The position numbers and the translations under genes were made by a program. From Geobacter sp. (GTDB lineage Bacteria > Desulfobacterota > Desulfuromonadia > Geobacterales > DSM-12255): DNA of 64,000 nucleotides. This document shows positions 36,759 through 47,282 of the stretch, one piece after another. Position 1 is the stretch's first letter, and each line of letters starts with the position of its first letter. The notes under the pieces were generated by a model. That model was not told the origin of the DNA. It did not search any database and saw only the letters and a list, made by a program, of their open reading frames with translations. The stretch is taken from the NCBI GenBank assembly GCA_009684525.1, contig WKKR01000003.1, positions 310,001 to 374,000 on the forward strand, given 5' to 3'.

Positions 36759-36913
36759 ATGCCGTTTCCCCATACCGGTTTCTCCGCGGATCTGTGACTG
36801 TTTCCCCCCTGCAGTTCCAATCACCGGCCCACCCGGTTTCCCTCCCCTGGTTTATGCAGATAACCATCTAATAATTAAGTAGAAAAAAGGCAAGATTAGA
36901 GGGTTTTTTTGCC

Positions 36914-36980
36914 TTGACAACCCATGGGGCGGCTAGTATAGTTTGTCCACAAGGTGGGGAAAAGTGGCAATAAGTGGCAA
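36914..36980 (+). promoter_or_regulatory. dcw cluster promoter with MraZ-type operator repeats
   Basis: TTGACA (36914-36919) and TATAGT (36937-36942) are 17 bases apart, so transcription starts near 36949. Directly downstream are three copies of a GTGG-centred unit spaced exactly 10 bases, at 36954, 36964 and 36974. This is the expected operator of the MraZ repressor, which binds tandem GTG-type repeats ahead of its own gene. Confidence 0.85.
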
Positions 36981-36997
36981 AATTTCCCTGGGGGCGC

Positions 36998-37474
36998 ATG
37001 TTTAGAGGGGAGCATTACAACTCGATTGACGGCAAGGGGCGCACCAGCATCCCCTCCCGCCTGAGAAGCGTCTTTGTCGAGACGTTCGGTGACGAGCGTT
37101 TCGTTGTCACGAAAAACATCCCGGTCTGTACGGATGCCGGCGAGGTCTGTCACGGCCTGGCCGTTTTTCCGCTTGTGGAGTTCCAGGAGTTTGAAAAGAA
37201 GATTGAGCGGGGAGACGGTTTTACGGTCAAGGAGCTCAACAGCATCAGGAGGTTGGTGCTGGCCCCCGCGGTGGAGTGTGTTGCGGACCGGCAGGGGCGG
37301 GTCCTGATACCGCCATCGCTGCGAGGGTATGCTGCTTTGGAAAAAGAGATCATCTTTGTCGGGATGCAACGCAAGATCGAGATCTGGGATGTGGCAACTT
37401 GGGACAAGGTCTGTGCCCAGGCAGAGAAGGATTTCCCCGGCGATAGCGTCGCGCTGGCCGGCCTTGGACTCTGA
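36998..37474 (+). CDS. mraZ: Transcriptional regulator MraZ
   Basis: This 158-residue protein has two MraZ/AbrB-like repeats: [23 protein letters not shown] (quoted in parts: [17 protein letters not shown]) at the N-terminus and [22 protein letters not shown] in the middle. MraZ binds tandem repeats upstream of the dcw cluster to regulate division and cell wall genes. ATG at 36998 is the true start; the frame begins 8 codons upstream. It overlaps rsmH by one base (TGATG). Confidence 0.95.
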   Translation: MFRGEHYNSIDGKGRTSIPSRLRSVFVETFGDERFVVTKNIPVCTDAGEVCHGLAVFPLVEFQEFEKKIERGDGFTVKELNSIRRLVLAPAVECVADRQGRVLIPPSLRGYAALEKEIIFVGMQRKIEIWDVATWDKVCAQAEKDFPGDSVALAGLGL

Positions 37475-38412
37475 TGAGCAGTTTCGGCCATCTCTCGGTC
37501 ATGGCCCGGGAAGTGATCGATCTCTTGGCGCCGCGTCCCGGCGGGGTTTATGTCGATGGGACCGTGGGAGGGGGCGGGCATTCACGCCTCATCCTCGAAG
37601 CGTCGGCGCCCGACGGTCGATTGATCGGATTTGACCGGGATGGCGATGCGCTTGCCGCAGCAGAGCTTTTGCTGGCACCCTATGGCGGGCGGGTGACGCT
37701 GTTGCGGAGAAATTTTTCGCAGATCGGAGCGGCGCTGGCCGAATCGGGCGTCACATCGATCGACGGGCTTCTTGTTGACCTGGGCGTCTCCTCGTTTCAG
37801 CTCGATACGCCGGAGCGGGGCTTCAGCTTTCAGCACGATGCGCCGCTGGACATGAGAATGGACCAGTCTGCCGCTGTCACCGCCGCTGACCTGGTCAACC
37901 GGCTCCCGGAGGAAGACCTGGCACGGATCATCCGTGAGTATGGGGAAGAGCGATGGGCGAAGCGGATTGCCGGGCGGATCGTGGCTGCTAGAGAGGAGTC
38001 GACGCTGGAGACGACCGGGCAGCTGGTTTCACTGATCAAGGGTGCGATACCGCGGGGCGCATGGGAAGAGCGGCTTCATCCGGCCACCCGGACCTTTCAG
38101 GCTCTGCGCATCGCCGTAAATGAGGAGCTGACGAGCATTGAAGAGTGTCTGGCGGATGCTGTCCCGCTGTTGAATCCGGGGGGGCGGATCGCGGTCATCT
38201 CTTTTCATTCGCTGGAAGACCGGATCGTAAAGCGGTTCTTTCGCGAGCAGGCATCCGGATGCGATTGCCCACGGGATCTTCCGGTCTGTGTCTGCAACAA
38301 GGTGCCGCTTTTGCGGATAGTGACAAGCCGCCCACTTATTCCCCAGGCCGAAGAAGTCGCCAACAACCCGAGAGCCCGGAGCGCCAGGCTCAGGGCTGCG
38401 GAACGATGCTGA
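37474..38412 (+). CDS. rsmH: 16S rRNA m4C1402 methyltransferase RsmH
   Basis: This 312-residue enzyme has the SAM-binding block [34 protein letters not shown] and the family-specific [14 protein letters not shown] at the C-terminal third. It methylates N4 of cytidine 1402 in 16S rRNA (formerly MraW). Second gene of the dcw cluster, coupled to mraZ and followed by ftsL. Confidence 0.96.
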   Translation: MSSFGHLSVMAREVIDLLAPRPGGVYVDGTVGGGGHSRLILEASAPDGRLIGFDRDGDALAAAELLLAPYGGRVTLLRRNFSQIGAALAESGVTSIDGLLVDLGVSSFQLDTPERGFSFQHDAPLDMRMDQSAAVTAADLVNRLPEEDLARIIREYGEERWAKRIAGRIVAAREESTLETTGQLVSLIKGAIPRGAWEERLHPATRTFQALRIAVNEELTSIEECLADAVPLLNPGGRIAVISFHSLEDRIVKRFFREQASGCDCPRDLPVCVCNKVPLLRIVTSRPLIPQAEEVANNPRARSARLRAAERC

Positions 38413-38431
38413 ACGACTAAGGAAGCAGAAC

Positions 38432-38770
38432 ATGGCAAACGCAAAGACCGCACATAGTAAAATAGTTGCTCCCCGTCGGCTGGAAGCCGTGCTGACGGGA
38501 AAGCGCGATGAATTCCTTCCGTCGCTTCTGATCATCCTTCTCGTCCTGACTGCCGTTTCGATCTTCCATGTCTGGTCACGGGTCAAGATCATCGAGCTCA
38601 ATCTCCAGCAGGGAGAGGCATTGCGGCACTTCAAGGAGCTCAGCCAGGAGCAGAGCCGGTTGAAGCTTGAAGTGGCTTCCCTGAAGACACCAGCCCGCAT
38701 CGAGGCAGTTGCCCGCCAGGAATTGGGGCTGGACCTGCCTACCAACCAACAGGTGGTGAACGTGCGGTGA
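38432..38770 (+). CDS. ftsL: Cell division protein FtsL
   Basis: This 112-residue bitopic protein has a short basic cytoplasmic end, one membrane segment (about 29-47, SLLIILLVLTAVSIF) and a periplasmic coiled coil (LQQGEALRHFKELSQEQSRLK, in parts). It forms the FtsQLB complex that activates septal wall synthesis. Position between rsmH and ftsI is diagnostic; sequence identity in this family is low. It overlaps ftsI by four bases. Confidence 0.9.
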   Translation: MANAKTAHSKIVAPRRLEAVLTGKRDEFLPSLLIILLVLTAVSIFHVWSRVKIIELNLQQGEALRHFKELSQEQSRLKLEVASLKTPARIEAVARQELGLDLPTNQQVVNVR

Positions 38771-40749
38771 GGGATCGTCGTGAGCATTGGACCAGGGTTA
38801 GAATAAGGCTTGTCGGGGGTCTTTTTGTCTTTTTCTTCCTGGTCACCTCGGCGAGAGCCTTTTATCTGCAGGTCATCAAGGCAGAGCAGCTTCAAAAGCT
38901 GGCAGAGCGGCAGCATCAGAAAACGGTGCCGCTGACCCCTGGCAGGGGGACCATCTACGATGCCAACAATGCTGCTCTGGCCGTCTCCATCGAAATGGAT
39001 TCATGTTTTGCCGAGCCCCGCAACATCGAAAATCCGCGGGAGGTTGCCACAAGTCTTGCCCCGCTCCTGGGGGTTCCGGTATCCCAGTTGGAGCGGCGAC
39101 TGAGTGGCAGCAAGGGCTTTGTCTGGTTGCAGCGGCAGATAACCCCGGATGTGACGGCAAAAATCAAAAAGCTGGAGCTTGAAGGGATCGGTTTCGTCAA
39201 GGAGAGCAAGCGCTACTATCCGAATCTGGAAGTGGCCGGGAGCGTCATAGGGTTTACCGGAGTCGATCCCGAGGGGCTCGAAGGCGTTGAACTGAAGTAC
39301 AATTCGACGATTCTCGGCAGCACCGGTTACATGGTTACCGAGCGGGATGCCCTGGGGCGCGACATTGCCCTGAAAGAGGGGGTTGTCAAAGGCCCGTCCA
39401 AAGGGAACAACGTCACCCTTACCCTGGACAAGAATATCCAGTACCTGGCAGAAAAGGAACTGGCCAAGGCTGTCACCGAGAGCGGGGCCAAGGCAGGGAT
39501 TGCGCTGGTTATGGAACCCCAGACCGGCAGGATACTGGCCATGGCCAATTATCCGGGCTTCAATCCCAATGTCTACTACAAGTACCAGCCAGCACAGTTG
39601 CGCAATCGGAGCATTGCCGACAGCTTCGAACCCGGTTCGACCTTCAAGGTCTTTCTCATGGCGGCCGCCCTTGATGAAGGGGTTATCAACCCGCGTGATA
39701 CCTTTGATTGCGAGATGGGTTCCTACAACATCGGCGGCAGGACCATCCATGATACGCACAAGTATGGCAGGATATCCATAGCCGACATACTCAAATATTC
39801 CAGCAATATCGGAGCAGCAAAGATCGGCAGCCGCCTCGGACAGGAGCGGCTCTATCGCTATTTGAAAGGCTTCGGTTTCGGGCAGAAATCAGGTATCGAC
39901 CTCCCCGGCGAAGTTGCCGGCAACCTGCGCGACCGGAGCCAGTGGTACGGCGTCGATCTGGCGACCATCTCTTTCGGTCAGGGGGTCTCGGCAACCGCTG
40001 TACAGCTTGCCTCAGCATTCTCGGCTGTTGCCAACGGCGGGGTGCTGATGAAACCCTACCTGGTCGAAAGGATCTCCGATACCGAAGGGAATGTGCTCAA
40101 GGAAGTTGCGCCGCAGGAACGCCAGCGGGTGATCTCCCCGACAACGGCAAAGGCCCTGGCCACCATGATGGAGGGGGTTACCGTAGAGGGAGGCACCGGG
40201 ACCAACGCTTCGGTCGAGGGCTATCGGGTGGCGGGGAAGACGGGGACGGCGCAGAAGGTCGACCCGGTGACGCATGGATATTCGGTCGACAAGCGGACGG
40301 CATCGTTCATCGGCTTCGTTCCCCTCAACAAACCGCGGCTGACCATACTGGTCGTCATTGACGAACCGAAGACCAGCCCCTATGGGGGGGTAGTAGCCGC
40401 TCCGGCGTTCAGTGCCATTGCACAACAGGCGCTCTGCTATCTCAAGGTGCCGCCCGACGGGCTGGCAAAGGCAGGCAAAGGGAAGGACGCAGGCGCAATA
40501 CCGCAGAAGTCGCCGTCAGTCGAAGAAGTCGCCGGGGCTGAGGGTGGCGCCTTCATTGACGTGGGAGAAGGAACGGCAATGCCCGATTTTAGGGGCTTGA
40601 GCATGCGGGAAGTTTTGCGCCGCATGGAGAAGAGAAATCTGAATGTGAGAATAATCGGGAGCGGCAGGGCAATCGAGCAACATCCACTGCCGGGACATCG
40701 TATAGGGCCAACCGATCAGGTCTGGGTAAAGTTCATGCCATCGGCCTGA
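38767..40749 (+). CDS. ftsI: Peptidoglycan transpeptidase FtsI (PBP3 type) with a C-terminal PASTA domain
   Basis: This 660-residue protein has an N-terminal membrane anchor (about 15-33), a PBP dimerisation domain and a transpeptidase domain with SxxK at Ser291 (SFEPGSTFKVF), SSN in KYSSNIGAAK and KTG in VAGKTGTAQK. The last ~65 residues form one PASTA domain (MPDFRGLSMREVL to the end), an uncommon addition in Gram-negative FtsI. It crosslinks septal peptidoglycan. Start is GTG overlapping the ftsL stop. It precedes murE. Confidence 0.95.
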   Translation: MRDRREHWTRVRIRLVGGLFVFFFLVTSARAFYLQVIKAEQLQKLAERQHQKTVPLTPGRGTIYDANNAALAVSIEMDSCFAEPRNIENPREVATSLAPLLGVPVSQLERRLSGSKGFVWLQRQITPDVTAKIKKLELEGIGFVKESKRYYPNLEVAGSVIGFTGVDPEGLEGVELKYNSTILGSTGYMVTERDALGRDIALKEGVVKGPSKGNNVTLTLDKNIQYLAEKELAKAVTESGAKAGIALVMEPQTGRILAMANYPGFNPNVYYKYQPAQLRNRSIADSFEPGSTFKVFLMAAALDEGVINPRDTFDCEMGSYNIGGRTIHDTHKYGRISIADILKYSSNIGAAKIGSRLGQERLYRYLKGFGFGQKSGIDLPGEVAGNLRDRSQWYGVDLATISFGQGVSATAVQLASAFSAVANGGVLMKPYLVERISDTEGNVLKEVAPQERQRVISPTTAKALATMMEGVTVEGGTGTNASVEGYRVAGKTGTAQKVDPVTHGYSVDKRTASFIGFVPLNKPRLTILVVIDEPKTSPYGGVVAAPAFSAIAQQALCYLKVPPDGLAKAGKGKDAGAIPQKSPSVEEVAGAEGGAFIDVGEGTAMPDFRGLSMREVLRRMEKRNLNVRIIGSGRAIEQHPLPGHRIGPTDQVWVKFMPSA

Positions 40750-40790
40750 TCGAAACGACACGGGAGGGGACAGCCTTCCCCAGAGGGTAC

Positions 40791-42308
40791 ATGCAGCTCA
40801 GTGACCTGTTACAAGCCGTCTCTCCGCTGGAAATCGGCGCATGGAGCGACCAAGAGATCCAGGGGCTCTCCTATGATTCACGTACGGTGCAGCCTGGGGG
40901 TCTCTTTTTCGCTTTAAAGGGTGCAGCGGTCGACGGCCACCGCTTTATCGATGCGGCCATCGAACGGGGCGCCTGCGCGATTGTCCTTGAGGACCGCGAC
41001 CAGATCCGCAGCCAGCTGCCGTGCATAGTGGTCAAAGATGCCCGGCAGGCCATGGCACGAATGGCGTCGCGTTTCTATGGGGAACCGACCGCACAGGTCC
41101 CCCTAGTCGGCATTACCGGGACCAATGGCAAGACCACCACGACCTATCTGGTTGAAGGGATTCTCGCCGCTGCCGGTCTTCCTGCTGCGGTACTCGGCAC
41201 GGTCAGTTACCGATTCGGCGATTTAGAAATCCCTGCCCCGCACACGACCCCCGAATCGGTGGATCTCCAGGAGACCCTGCGAGCCCTTTTGGACAAGGGC
41301 GCTGCGAGCATCGTCATGGAGGTGTCGTCCCATGCCCTGGAACAGCGCCGGGTAGATGGCTGCTCCTTCGATGTGGGGGTCTTTACCAACCTGACCAGGG
41401 ACCATCTCGACTATCATGGCGACATGGAAACCTACCTCGGCGCAAAGAGCCGGTTGTTCAGCGAGCTGCTCGCAGCGGACTCGATCAAGACGAGGCGCTA
41501 TGCAGTGATCAACACGGACGATCCAGCCGGACCGCGGATCGCGGACGGTTCGTCTGCTCCGGTGCTGACTTACGGACTCGGTCCTGCGGCGCAGGTAACG
41601 GCAACGGACGTGCAGTTCACCGTGGATGGGATCAAGGCAATGCTCTGTACCCCGGCAGGGAACGTGGCGTTCCATTCCCGGCTGCTGGGTCGGTTCAACC
41701 TCTATAATATCCTTGCTGCCGCCGCGGTGGGAGTCGCCCTGGGGTTTGCCCCGGAGACCATCAGGGCAGGCATCGAGAAACATCGCACCGTACCGGGCAG
41801 GCTGGAGCGGGTGGAGAACGCCAGGGGGGTCACCGTGCTGGTGGACTACGCCCATACCGGCGATGCCCTGGAGAATGTGTTGCAGACGCTCACTGAACTG
41901 AAAACGGGGCGTATCATAACCGTTTTTGGTTGCGGGGGGGATCGGGACCGCGGCAAGCGGCCGATCATGGGTGCGGTTGCCGGGCGGTTCAGCGACCTGG
42001 CCGTGGTGACCTCGGACAATCCGCGTACCGAGGAGCCCCTGGGGATCATTGCCGAGATACGTGAAGGGCTGATCGCGCAGGATGCGCTCGAGTACCGGCC
42101 GGCAGACCTGCAGGGTGGGTTTCCTGCTGCAGGGTTCGTGACCATTCCGGACCGTCGCGAGGCGATCAGGCTGGCCATCGGGCTGGCACGACAGGGAGAC
42201 ATTGTCCTTTTGGCCGGCAAGGGGCATGAGGACTATCAGATCATAGGGAAAACCAAGCACCATTTCGACGATCGTGAGGAGGCTGCTGCGGCTCTCGGCG
42301 CATGCTGA
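40791..42308 (+). CDS. murE: UDP-MurNAc-tripeptide synthetase (meso-DAP type)
   Basis: This 505-residue Mur ligase shows the ATP-binding [14 protein letters not shown] and the DNPRTEEP motif at residue 409, which specifies meso-diaminopimelate addition. It adds the third amino acid of the peptide stem. Start ATG with GAGGGTAC upstream. The next gene, murF, starts 32 bases later, or overlaps if its upstream ATG is used. Confidence 0.96.
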   Translation: MQLSDLLQAVSPLEIGAWSDQEIQGLSYDSRTVQPGGLFFALKGAAVDGHRFIDAAIERGACAIVLEDRDQIRSQLPCIVVKDARQAMARMASRFYGEPTAQVPLVGITGTNGKTTTTYLVEGILAAAGLPAAVLGTVSYRFGDLEIPAPHTTPESVDLQETLRALLDKGAASIVMEVSSHALEQRRVDGCSFDVGVFTNLTRDHLDYHGDMETYLGAKSRLFSELLAADSIKTRRYAVINTDDPAGPRIADGSSAPVLTYGLGPAAQVTATDVQFTVDGIKAMLCTPAGNVAFHSRLLGRFNLYNILAAAAVGVALGFAPETIRAGIEKHRTVPGRLERVENARGVTVLVDYAHTGDALENVLQTLTELKTGRIITVFGCGGDRDRGKRPIMGAVAGRFSDLAVVTSDNPRTEEPLGIIAEIREGLIAQDALEYRPADLQGGFPAAGFVTIPDRREAIRLAIGLARQGDIVLLAGKGHEDYQIIGKTKHHFDDREEAAAALGAC

Positions 42309-42340
42309 GAAGGGAATGCCGTGGTGGCCAAAGGACTGTC

Positions 42341-43744
42341 ATGTTCACCAGCAGCGAGATTACAGCGGCAACCGGTGGAAGGCTGATCGGGACGGGCACT
42401 GCACACGTTGCCGGTGTCTCCACGGACTCCCGTTCCGTCCGTCCGGGGGAGCTCTTCGTCCCTCTGCGCGGAGCCCGCTTCAATGGACATGAATTCATCG
42501 CCGCGGTTGCAGCGCAAGGGGTGACAACAGTTCTTGCCGATGAACGCTGGATTGCCGAACAAGACGCTCCGGTCGGGATCGACTGTATCGTGGTCGCAGA
42601 TACGGAGCGGGCGCTCGGGGATCTTGCCGCCAGCTACCGGCGTCGTTTCGCCATTCCGGTTGTCGGCGTGACCGGCAGCAACGGCAAGACAACCACCAAG
42701 GAGATGCTGGCAACGATCCTGGAGCAAACCGGACCCGGTCTCAAGACAGCGGGAAACCTGAATAACCTGATCGGACTGCCGCAGATGGTCTTCCTGCTAC
42801 GGCCAGAGCACTGCTGGGTAGTGCTTGAAATGGGGATGAGCGAGCCGGGAGAGATCGACCGGCTGGCGGAAATCGCCGATCCGACGGTAGGGGTGATCAC
42901 CAATGCGTTCCCGGCGCATCTCCAGAGCATGGGAAGCGTCGAAGCGGTGGCAAGGGCCAAAGGGGAGCTGTTCATGCGCCTGAGCAGAGGAGCCAAAGCG
43001 ATCTACAACGCCGATGACCAGCTCATCGCGGCGTTGCCGGCTCCCGAAGGGGTAGAGCGCATATCCTTCGGCCTGCATGGCGCAGAGATCGCTGCCGTCA
43101 ATCTTGAACGGAGCGACCGGGGGGGAGAGCGATTCACCCTCGTCGTGCCGGGAGGTGAGGCAAAGGTTCATCTCAAGGCACATGGCCGGCACAATATCTA
43201 CAACGCCCTGGCTGCGGCAGCCGCAGCCAGGGCGCTGGACGTGCCGCTTAACCTGATTGTGTCCGGGCTTGAGGCTTTTGTGCCGGTCGACAAGCGCTTC
43301 CGCCTGGAGGAACTCGACGGGGTGACCCTGATCGATGACAGCTACAACGCGAATCCGGGTTCAATGGCTGCGGCCCTGGTTACCCTGTCCGAGGTGCGCG
43401 GCGAAGGTCGTGCCATCGCGGTGCTGGGAGACATGCTGGAACTGGGGAGTGTGGCCATGGATGCCCATCGGGGGGTCGGCCGGCTGGCCGCTACCTGTGT
43501 CAGCCGACTCTATCTGCTGGGGCGATTTGCCGAGACGGTGAAGGCCGGTGCCCTGGAGGGGGGGCTTGCGGAAGAGGCCATCGTGGTGGGGGAGAGTCAC
43601 GAACAGATTCTCGTCGATCTGCGCGGCAGCCTCCAGAGCGGTGATAGCGTGCTCGTCAAGGGGTCGCGCGGCATGCGGATGGAAACCGTAGCCGAGGGGA
43701 TTCGCATCTGGTGGGCAGGATCTGCCGGGAAGGGGGCTCACTGA
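42341..43744 (+). CDS. murF: UDP-MurNAc-pentapeptide synthetase MurF
   Basis: This 467-residue ligase has [20 protein letters not shown], the [12 protein letters not shown] block and NSY-type [12 protein letters not shown]. It adds D-Ala-D-Ala. ATG at 42341 with AAGGA five bases upstream is preferred to the upstream ATG, which overlaps murE and encodes no conserved sequence. It overlaps mraY by one base (TGATG). Confidence 0.95.
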   Translation: MFTSSEITAATGGRLIGTGTAHVAGVSTDSRSVRPGELFVPLRGARFNGHEFIAAVAAQGVTTVLADERWIAEQDAPVGIDCIVVADTERALGDLAASYRRRFAIPVVGVTGSNGKTTTKEMLATILEQTGPGLKTAGNLNNLIGLPQMVFLLRPEHCWVVLEMGMSEPGEIDRLAEIADPTVGVITNAFPAHLQSMGSVEAVARAKGELFMRLSRGAKAIYNADDQLIAALPAPEGVERISFGLHGAEIAAVNLERSDRGGERFTLVVPGGEAKVHLKAHGRHNIYNALAAAAAARALDVPLNLIVSGLEAFVPVDKRFRLEELDGVTLIDDSYNANPGSMAAALVTLSEVRGEGRAIAVLGDMLELGSVAMDAHRGVGRLAATCVSRLYLLGRFAETVKAGALEGGLAEEAIVVGESHEQILVDLRGSLQSGDSVLVKGSRGMRMETVAEGIRIWWAGSAGKGAH

Positions 43745-44820
43745 TGCTCTACCACCTCTTCTACCCGCTCGCCAGCGACATCAAGCTCTTCAATGTCTTC
43801 AAATACCTGACCTTCAGGTCGATCTATGCCATGATCACCGCTCTGGTGGTCTGTTTCATTATCGGGCCGTGGGTGATCCGCAAGCTCGAAGGGCTGCAGG
43901 CGCGCCAGGTCATCCGAACCGACGGTCCGGAATCGCATCTGAAGAAACAGGGGACCCCGACCATGGGGGGAGTGCTCATCCTGGCGGCCATCATCGTGCC
44001 GACGCTCCTCTGGGCTGATCTTACCAATCAGTATGTCTGGCTGACCATCTTCATTATCGTCGGCTATGGCCTGATCGGTTTTGTGGACGACTATAAAAAG
44101 GTCGTGGAAAAGAACCCCAAAGGGCTTTCACCGCGGCAGAAGATGTTCTGGCAGGTCCTCCTGGGAGGCGTTGTCGGGGTGGCCCTCTACTCGCTCCCCG
44201 GTTTCTCCACCGATGTCTATTTCCCCTTCTTCAAGAGGATCCATCCGGATCTGGGGATGTTCTACATCCCGTTCGCCATGCTGGTCATCGTCGGCGCGAG
44301 CAATGCCGTGAACCTGACCGACGGGCTGGACGGCCTTGCCATCGGGCCGGTGGCGATCAATGCCGCGACGTACCTGCTTTTCTCCTACATAGCCGGCAAT
44401 GTCAGGCTGTCCGGCTATCTGCAGATACCCTATGTAGCGGGAAGCGGCGAACTCGCCGTGCTCTGCGGGGCCATGGTCGGCGCTGGGCTGGGATTCCTCT
44501 GGTACAACTCCTACCCTGCCGAGGTGTTCATGGGGGATGTGGGCTCGCTCTCCCTGGGGGGCGGCCTGGGCACGCTGGCGGTGATCACCAAACAGGAGAT
44601 CCTGCTGGTCATCGTGGGGGGAATCTTCGTCATCGAGGCGCTGTCGGTGATCTTCCAGGTCGGGTCGTACAAATACCGGGGGAAGCGGATATTCCGCATG
44701 GCGCCGATCCACCATCATTTCGAACTCAAGGGCGTTGCCGAGCCGAAGATCATAGTCCGTTTCTGGATCATCACGATCATTCTGGCACTGGTGGCGATCT
44801 CTACATTGAAGCTGCGGTGA
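43744..44820 (+). CDS. mraY: Phospho-MurNAc-pentapeptide transferase MraY
   Basis: This 358-residue integral membrane enzyme has about ten helices, the motif [10 protein letters not shown], the catalytic acids in GFVDDYKK and [10 protein letters not shown], and the C-terminal [16 protein letters not shown]. It makes lipid I from UndP and UDP-MurNAc-pentapeptide. The true start is ATG at 43744, overlapping the murF stop. Confidence 0.96.
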   Translation: MLYHLFYPLASDIKLFNVFKYLTFRSIYAMITALVVCFIIGPWVIRKLEGLQARQVIRTDGPESHLKKQGTPTMGGVLILAAIIVPTLLWADLTNQYVWLTIFIIVGYGLIGFVDDYKKVVEKNPKGLSPRQKMFWQVLLGGVVGVALYSLPGFSTDVYFPFFKRIHPDLGMFYIPFAMLVIVGASNAVNLTDGLDGLAIGPVAINAATYLLFSYIAGNVRLSGYLQIPYVAGSGELAVLCGAMVGAGLGFLWYNSYPAEVFMGDVGSLSLGGGLGTLAVITKQEILLVIVGGIFVIEALSVIFQVGSYKYRGKRIFRMAPIHHHFELKGVAEPKIIVRFWIITIILALVAISTLKLR

Positions 44821-44823
44821 CCT

Positions 44824-46182
44824 ATGGAACTTGCGGATAAGCGGATAGTGGTTGTCGGACTGGCCCGTACTGGGGTTGCAGTGGCGCGATTCGTCGCGTC
44901 GCGCGGCGCCCGGACGATCATCACCGACATGAAGGACGAATCCGCCCTGGCTCCCTTCCTGGAGCAGCTGGCAGGCACTGAAGTCGCCCTGGAGCTCGGT
45001 GGGCACTCCGACGCGACATTCCTTGGGGCAGACCTGATCGTGGTCAGCCCAGGCGTGCCGATGGACATCAAACCGCTGGTACTGGCGCGGGCACACGGTC
45101 GCACCATCATCAGCGAGATCGAACTGGCCAGCCGTTTCATCACCGCACCCCTGATCGCTATCACCGGTACCAACGGCAAGACGACCACCACGACACTGAC
45201 CGGCGAGATCTGTGCCGGCTGCGGGTTCACGACCTTTGTCGGCGGCAACATCGGCAACCCGCTCATCGAACTGGTGGAGAGCGGACAGAGCGTGGAGCGG
45301 GTGGTGGTGGAGCTTTCCTCCTTTCAACTGGAGGGAATCGAACAATTCAGGCCCCGGGTGGCCGTGCTCCTGAACATCAGCGAAGACCATCTGGACCGTT
45401 ATACCAACTACCAGGAATATATCGATGCCAAGGTAAGGATCTTTGAAAACCAGACCGGTGAAGACTTTGCGGTCATGAACATGGACGACCCGATCGTTGC
45501 CGGCATTGCCGAGCGACTGGCTGCACGGGTGATTCCGATGAGCCAGCGCCGGGAGCTTTCCCAGGGGATCTACCATCGCGAAGGCGAGATCGTCTTTCGC
45601 TGGGAAGGGCGCGAAGAGATCATTCCCACGACAGCGTTTCGCATCAAGGGGGTCCACAACATCGAGAACATCATGGCCAGCCTGGCCGCTACCCTGATCA
45701 CCGGCTGTCCCGCCGACCGCGCCCGGTTGGCGGTGGAGAATTTCCGCGGCCTCCCTCACCGGATGGAGTTGGTGCGGGAACTGGACGGTGTTGCCTGGTA
45801 CGAGGACAGCAAGGCGACCAACGTCGGGAGCGTGGAAAAGGCCCTGGCGAGTTTCAACGATATTACGTTGATCGCAGGAGGCAAGGACAAGGGTGGATCC
45901 TATGCCCCCCTGGCCGATCTCGTGCGGGAGCGGGTCCGCTGCATGATCCTGATCGGCGAGGCCAAAGAGCGGATGGCGCATGAACTGGGCGGGCTCACCG
46001 ATACGAAGCTGGCAGGCAGCCTGGAAGAGGCGGTCGGCATGGCGGCCCGGGTAACCGGGCGCGGTGGGGTAGTACTGTTTTCCCCGGCCTGCTCCAGTTT
46101 CGACATGTTCCGCGATTACGAAGAGCGGGCCGAGCGCTACAAGGCTCTGGTCAGAGCCCTGGCTGCCGGAGGAGGCGCATGA
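44824..46182 (+). CDS. murD: UDP-MurNAc-L-alanine:D-glutamate ligase MurD
   Basis: This 452-residue ligase contains the N-terminal Rossmann-like [19 protein letters not shown], the ATP motif [20 protein letters not shown] and the C-terminal YEDSKATN lysine region. It adds D-glutamate. It begins three bases after mraY and overlaps ftsW by four bases. Confidence 0.96.
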   Translation: MELADKRIVVVGLARTGVAVARFVASRGARTIITDMKDESALAPFLEQLAGTEVALELGGHSDATFLGADLIVVSPGVPMDIKPLVLARAHGRTIISEIELASRFITAPLIAITGTNGKTTTTTLTGEICAGCGFTTFVGGNIGNPLIELVESGQSVERVVVELSSFQLEGIEQFRPRVAVLLNISEDHLDRYTNYQEYIDAKVRIFENQTGEDFAVMNMDDPIVAGIAERLAARVIPMSQRRELSQGIYHREGEIVFRWEGREEIIPTTAFRIKGVHNIENIMASLAATLITGCPADRARLAVENFRGLPHRMELVRELDGVAWYEDSKATNVGSVEKALASFNDITLIAGGKDKGGSYAPLADLVRERVRCMILIGEAKERMAHELGGLTDTKLAGSLEEAVGMAARVTGRGGVVLFSPACSSFDMFRDYEERAERYKALVRALAAGGGA

Positions 46183-47282
46183 AGCGACTTGCCGCCTGCG
46201 ACATAGTCATTCTCCTGATGGTGGTGGCGCTCACCTGCTTCGGCATCGTGATGGTCTATTCAGCTTCATCGGTTATGGCAACGAAACGGTATCATGACAG
46301 CTTTTATTTCCTCAAGCGGCAAGGGGTCTTTGCCCTGATCGGGTTCGGCCTCATGTATGCCGCCATGAGCCTCGACTATCACGTCTGGCGCAAGGCTGCC
46401 GTGCCGATACTGCTGTCATGCCTGGCCTTGCTGGTGCTGGTTCTCATTCCGGGTATCGGCGGGAGTGCCGGCGGCGCGGCCCGCTGGATCCGCCTGCCGG
46501 GGTTTTCCCTGCAGCCCTCGGAAATGGCGAAGATCGCACTGATCATGTACATGGCCTACTCACTGGACAAGAAGCAGGACAAGGTCAGGTTCTTCTCCAG
46601 CGGCTTCCTCCCCTATATGGTGGTGCTGGCGGTCCTGCTCGGACTGCTGCTCAAGCAGCCCGATCTTGGCGCGGCGTTGACGCTGGCAGTGGTTTCCATC
46701 GTGATGCTCTTTGCCGCCGGGACCCGGCCGACCTACATAATTTCCATGTTCCTGATGGTATTGCCGTTCCTCTATTTCCTGGTGATGAACGTGGATTACC
46801 GCCGCCGGCGAATCCTGGCGTTTCTCAACCCGTGGGAAGACCCGAGTAACAGTGGTTTCCAGATCATCCAGTCGTGGCTCGCCTTCGGCACCGGCGGCGT
46901 GCTGGGCCAGGGTCTGGGAGAGGGGAAGCAGAAACTCTTCTACCTGCCCGAAGCCCATACCGATTTCATCCTCTCGGTTGTGGGTGAAGAGCTCGGCTTC
47001 ATCGGGGTGATCGTGATTGCCGCCATGTTCTTTCTCCTGGTCTGGCGGACCATCAGGGTGGCGATCAATGCCGAGGATCTGTTCGGCAGGTTTCTGGCCT
47101 TCGGTATTGCCGTGCTGCTCGGTATCGAGGCGTTTGTCAACATAGGGGTTGTGACCGGTCTGCTGCCGACCAAAGGCCTGGCACTCCCCTTTATCAGTTA
47201 CGGTGGGAGTTCGCTGCTCATCAGCCTGTTTGCTGTGGGAATCGTGCTCAATATCTCGTCACGTATGCGGGGGCTGGCATGA
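46179..47282 (+). CDS. ftsW: SEDS-family peptidoglycan polymerase FtsW
   Basis: This 367-residue protein has ten membrane segments and SEDS motifs such as [21 protein letters not shown] (in part: LQPSEMAK) and [14 protein letters not shown]. FtsW polymerises glycan together with FtsI. It overlaps murD and murG by four bases each. Confidence 0.95.
   Translation: MKRLAACDIVILLMVVALTCFGIVMVYSASSVMATKRYHDSFYFLKRQGVFALIGFGLMYAAMSLDYHVWRKAAVPILLSCLALLVLVLIPGIGGSAGGAARWIRLPGFSLQPSEMAKIALIMYMAYSLDKKQDKVRFFSSGFLPYMVVLAVLLGLLLKQPDLGAALTLAVVSIVMLFAAGTRPTYIISMFLMVLPFLYFLVMNVDYRRRRILAFLNPWEDPSNSGFQIIQSWLAFGTGGVLGQGLGEGKQKLFYLPEAHTDFILSVVGEELGFIGVIVIAAMFFLLVWRTIRVAINAEDLFGRFLAFGIAVLLGIEAFVNIGVVTGLLPTKGLALPFISYGGSSLLISLFAVGIVLNISSRMRGLA

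Noticed and set aside
44128-45981. 617-residue antisense frame over mraY and murD
   Set aside because: A GC-rich shadow of two well-defined genes; composition rich in His, Asp and Gln without domains.
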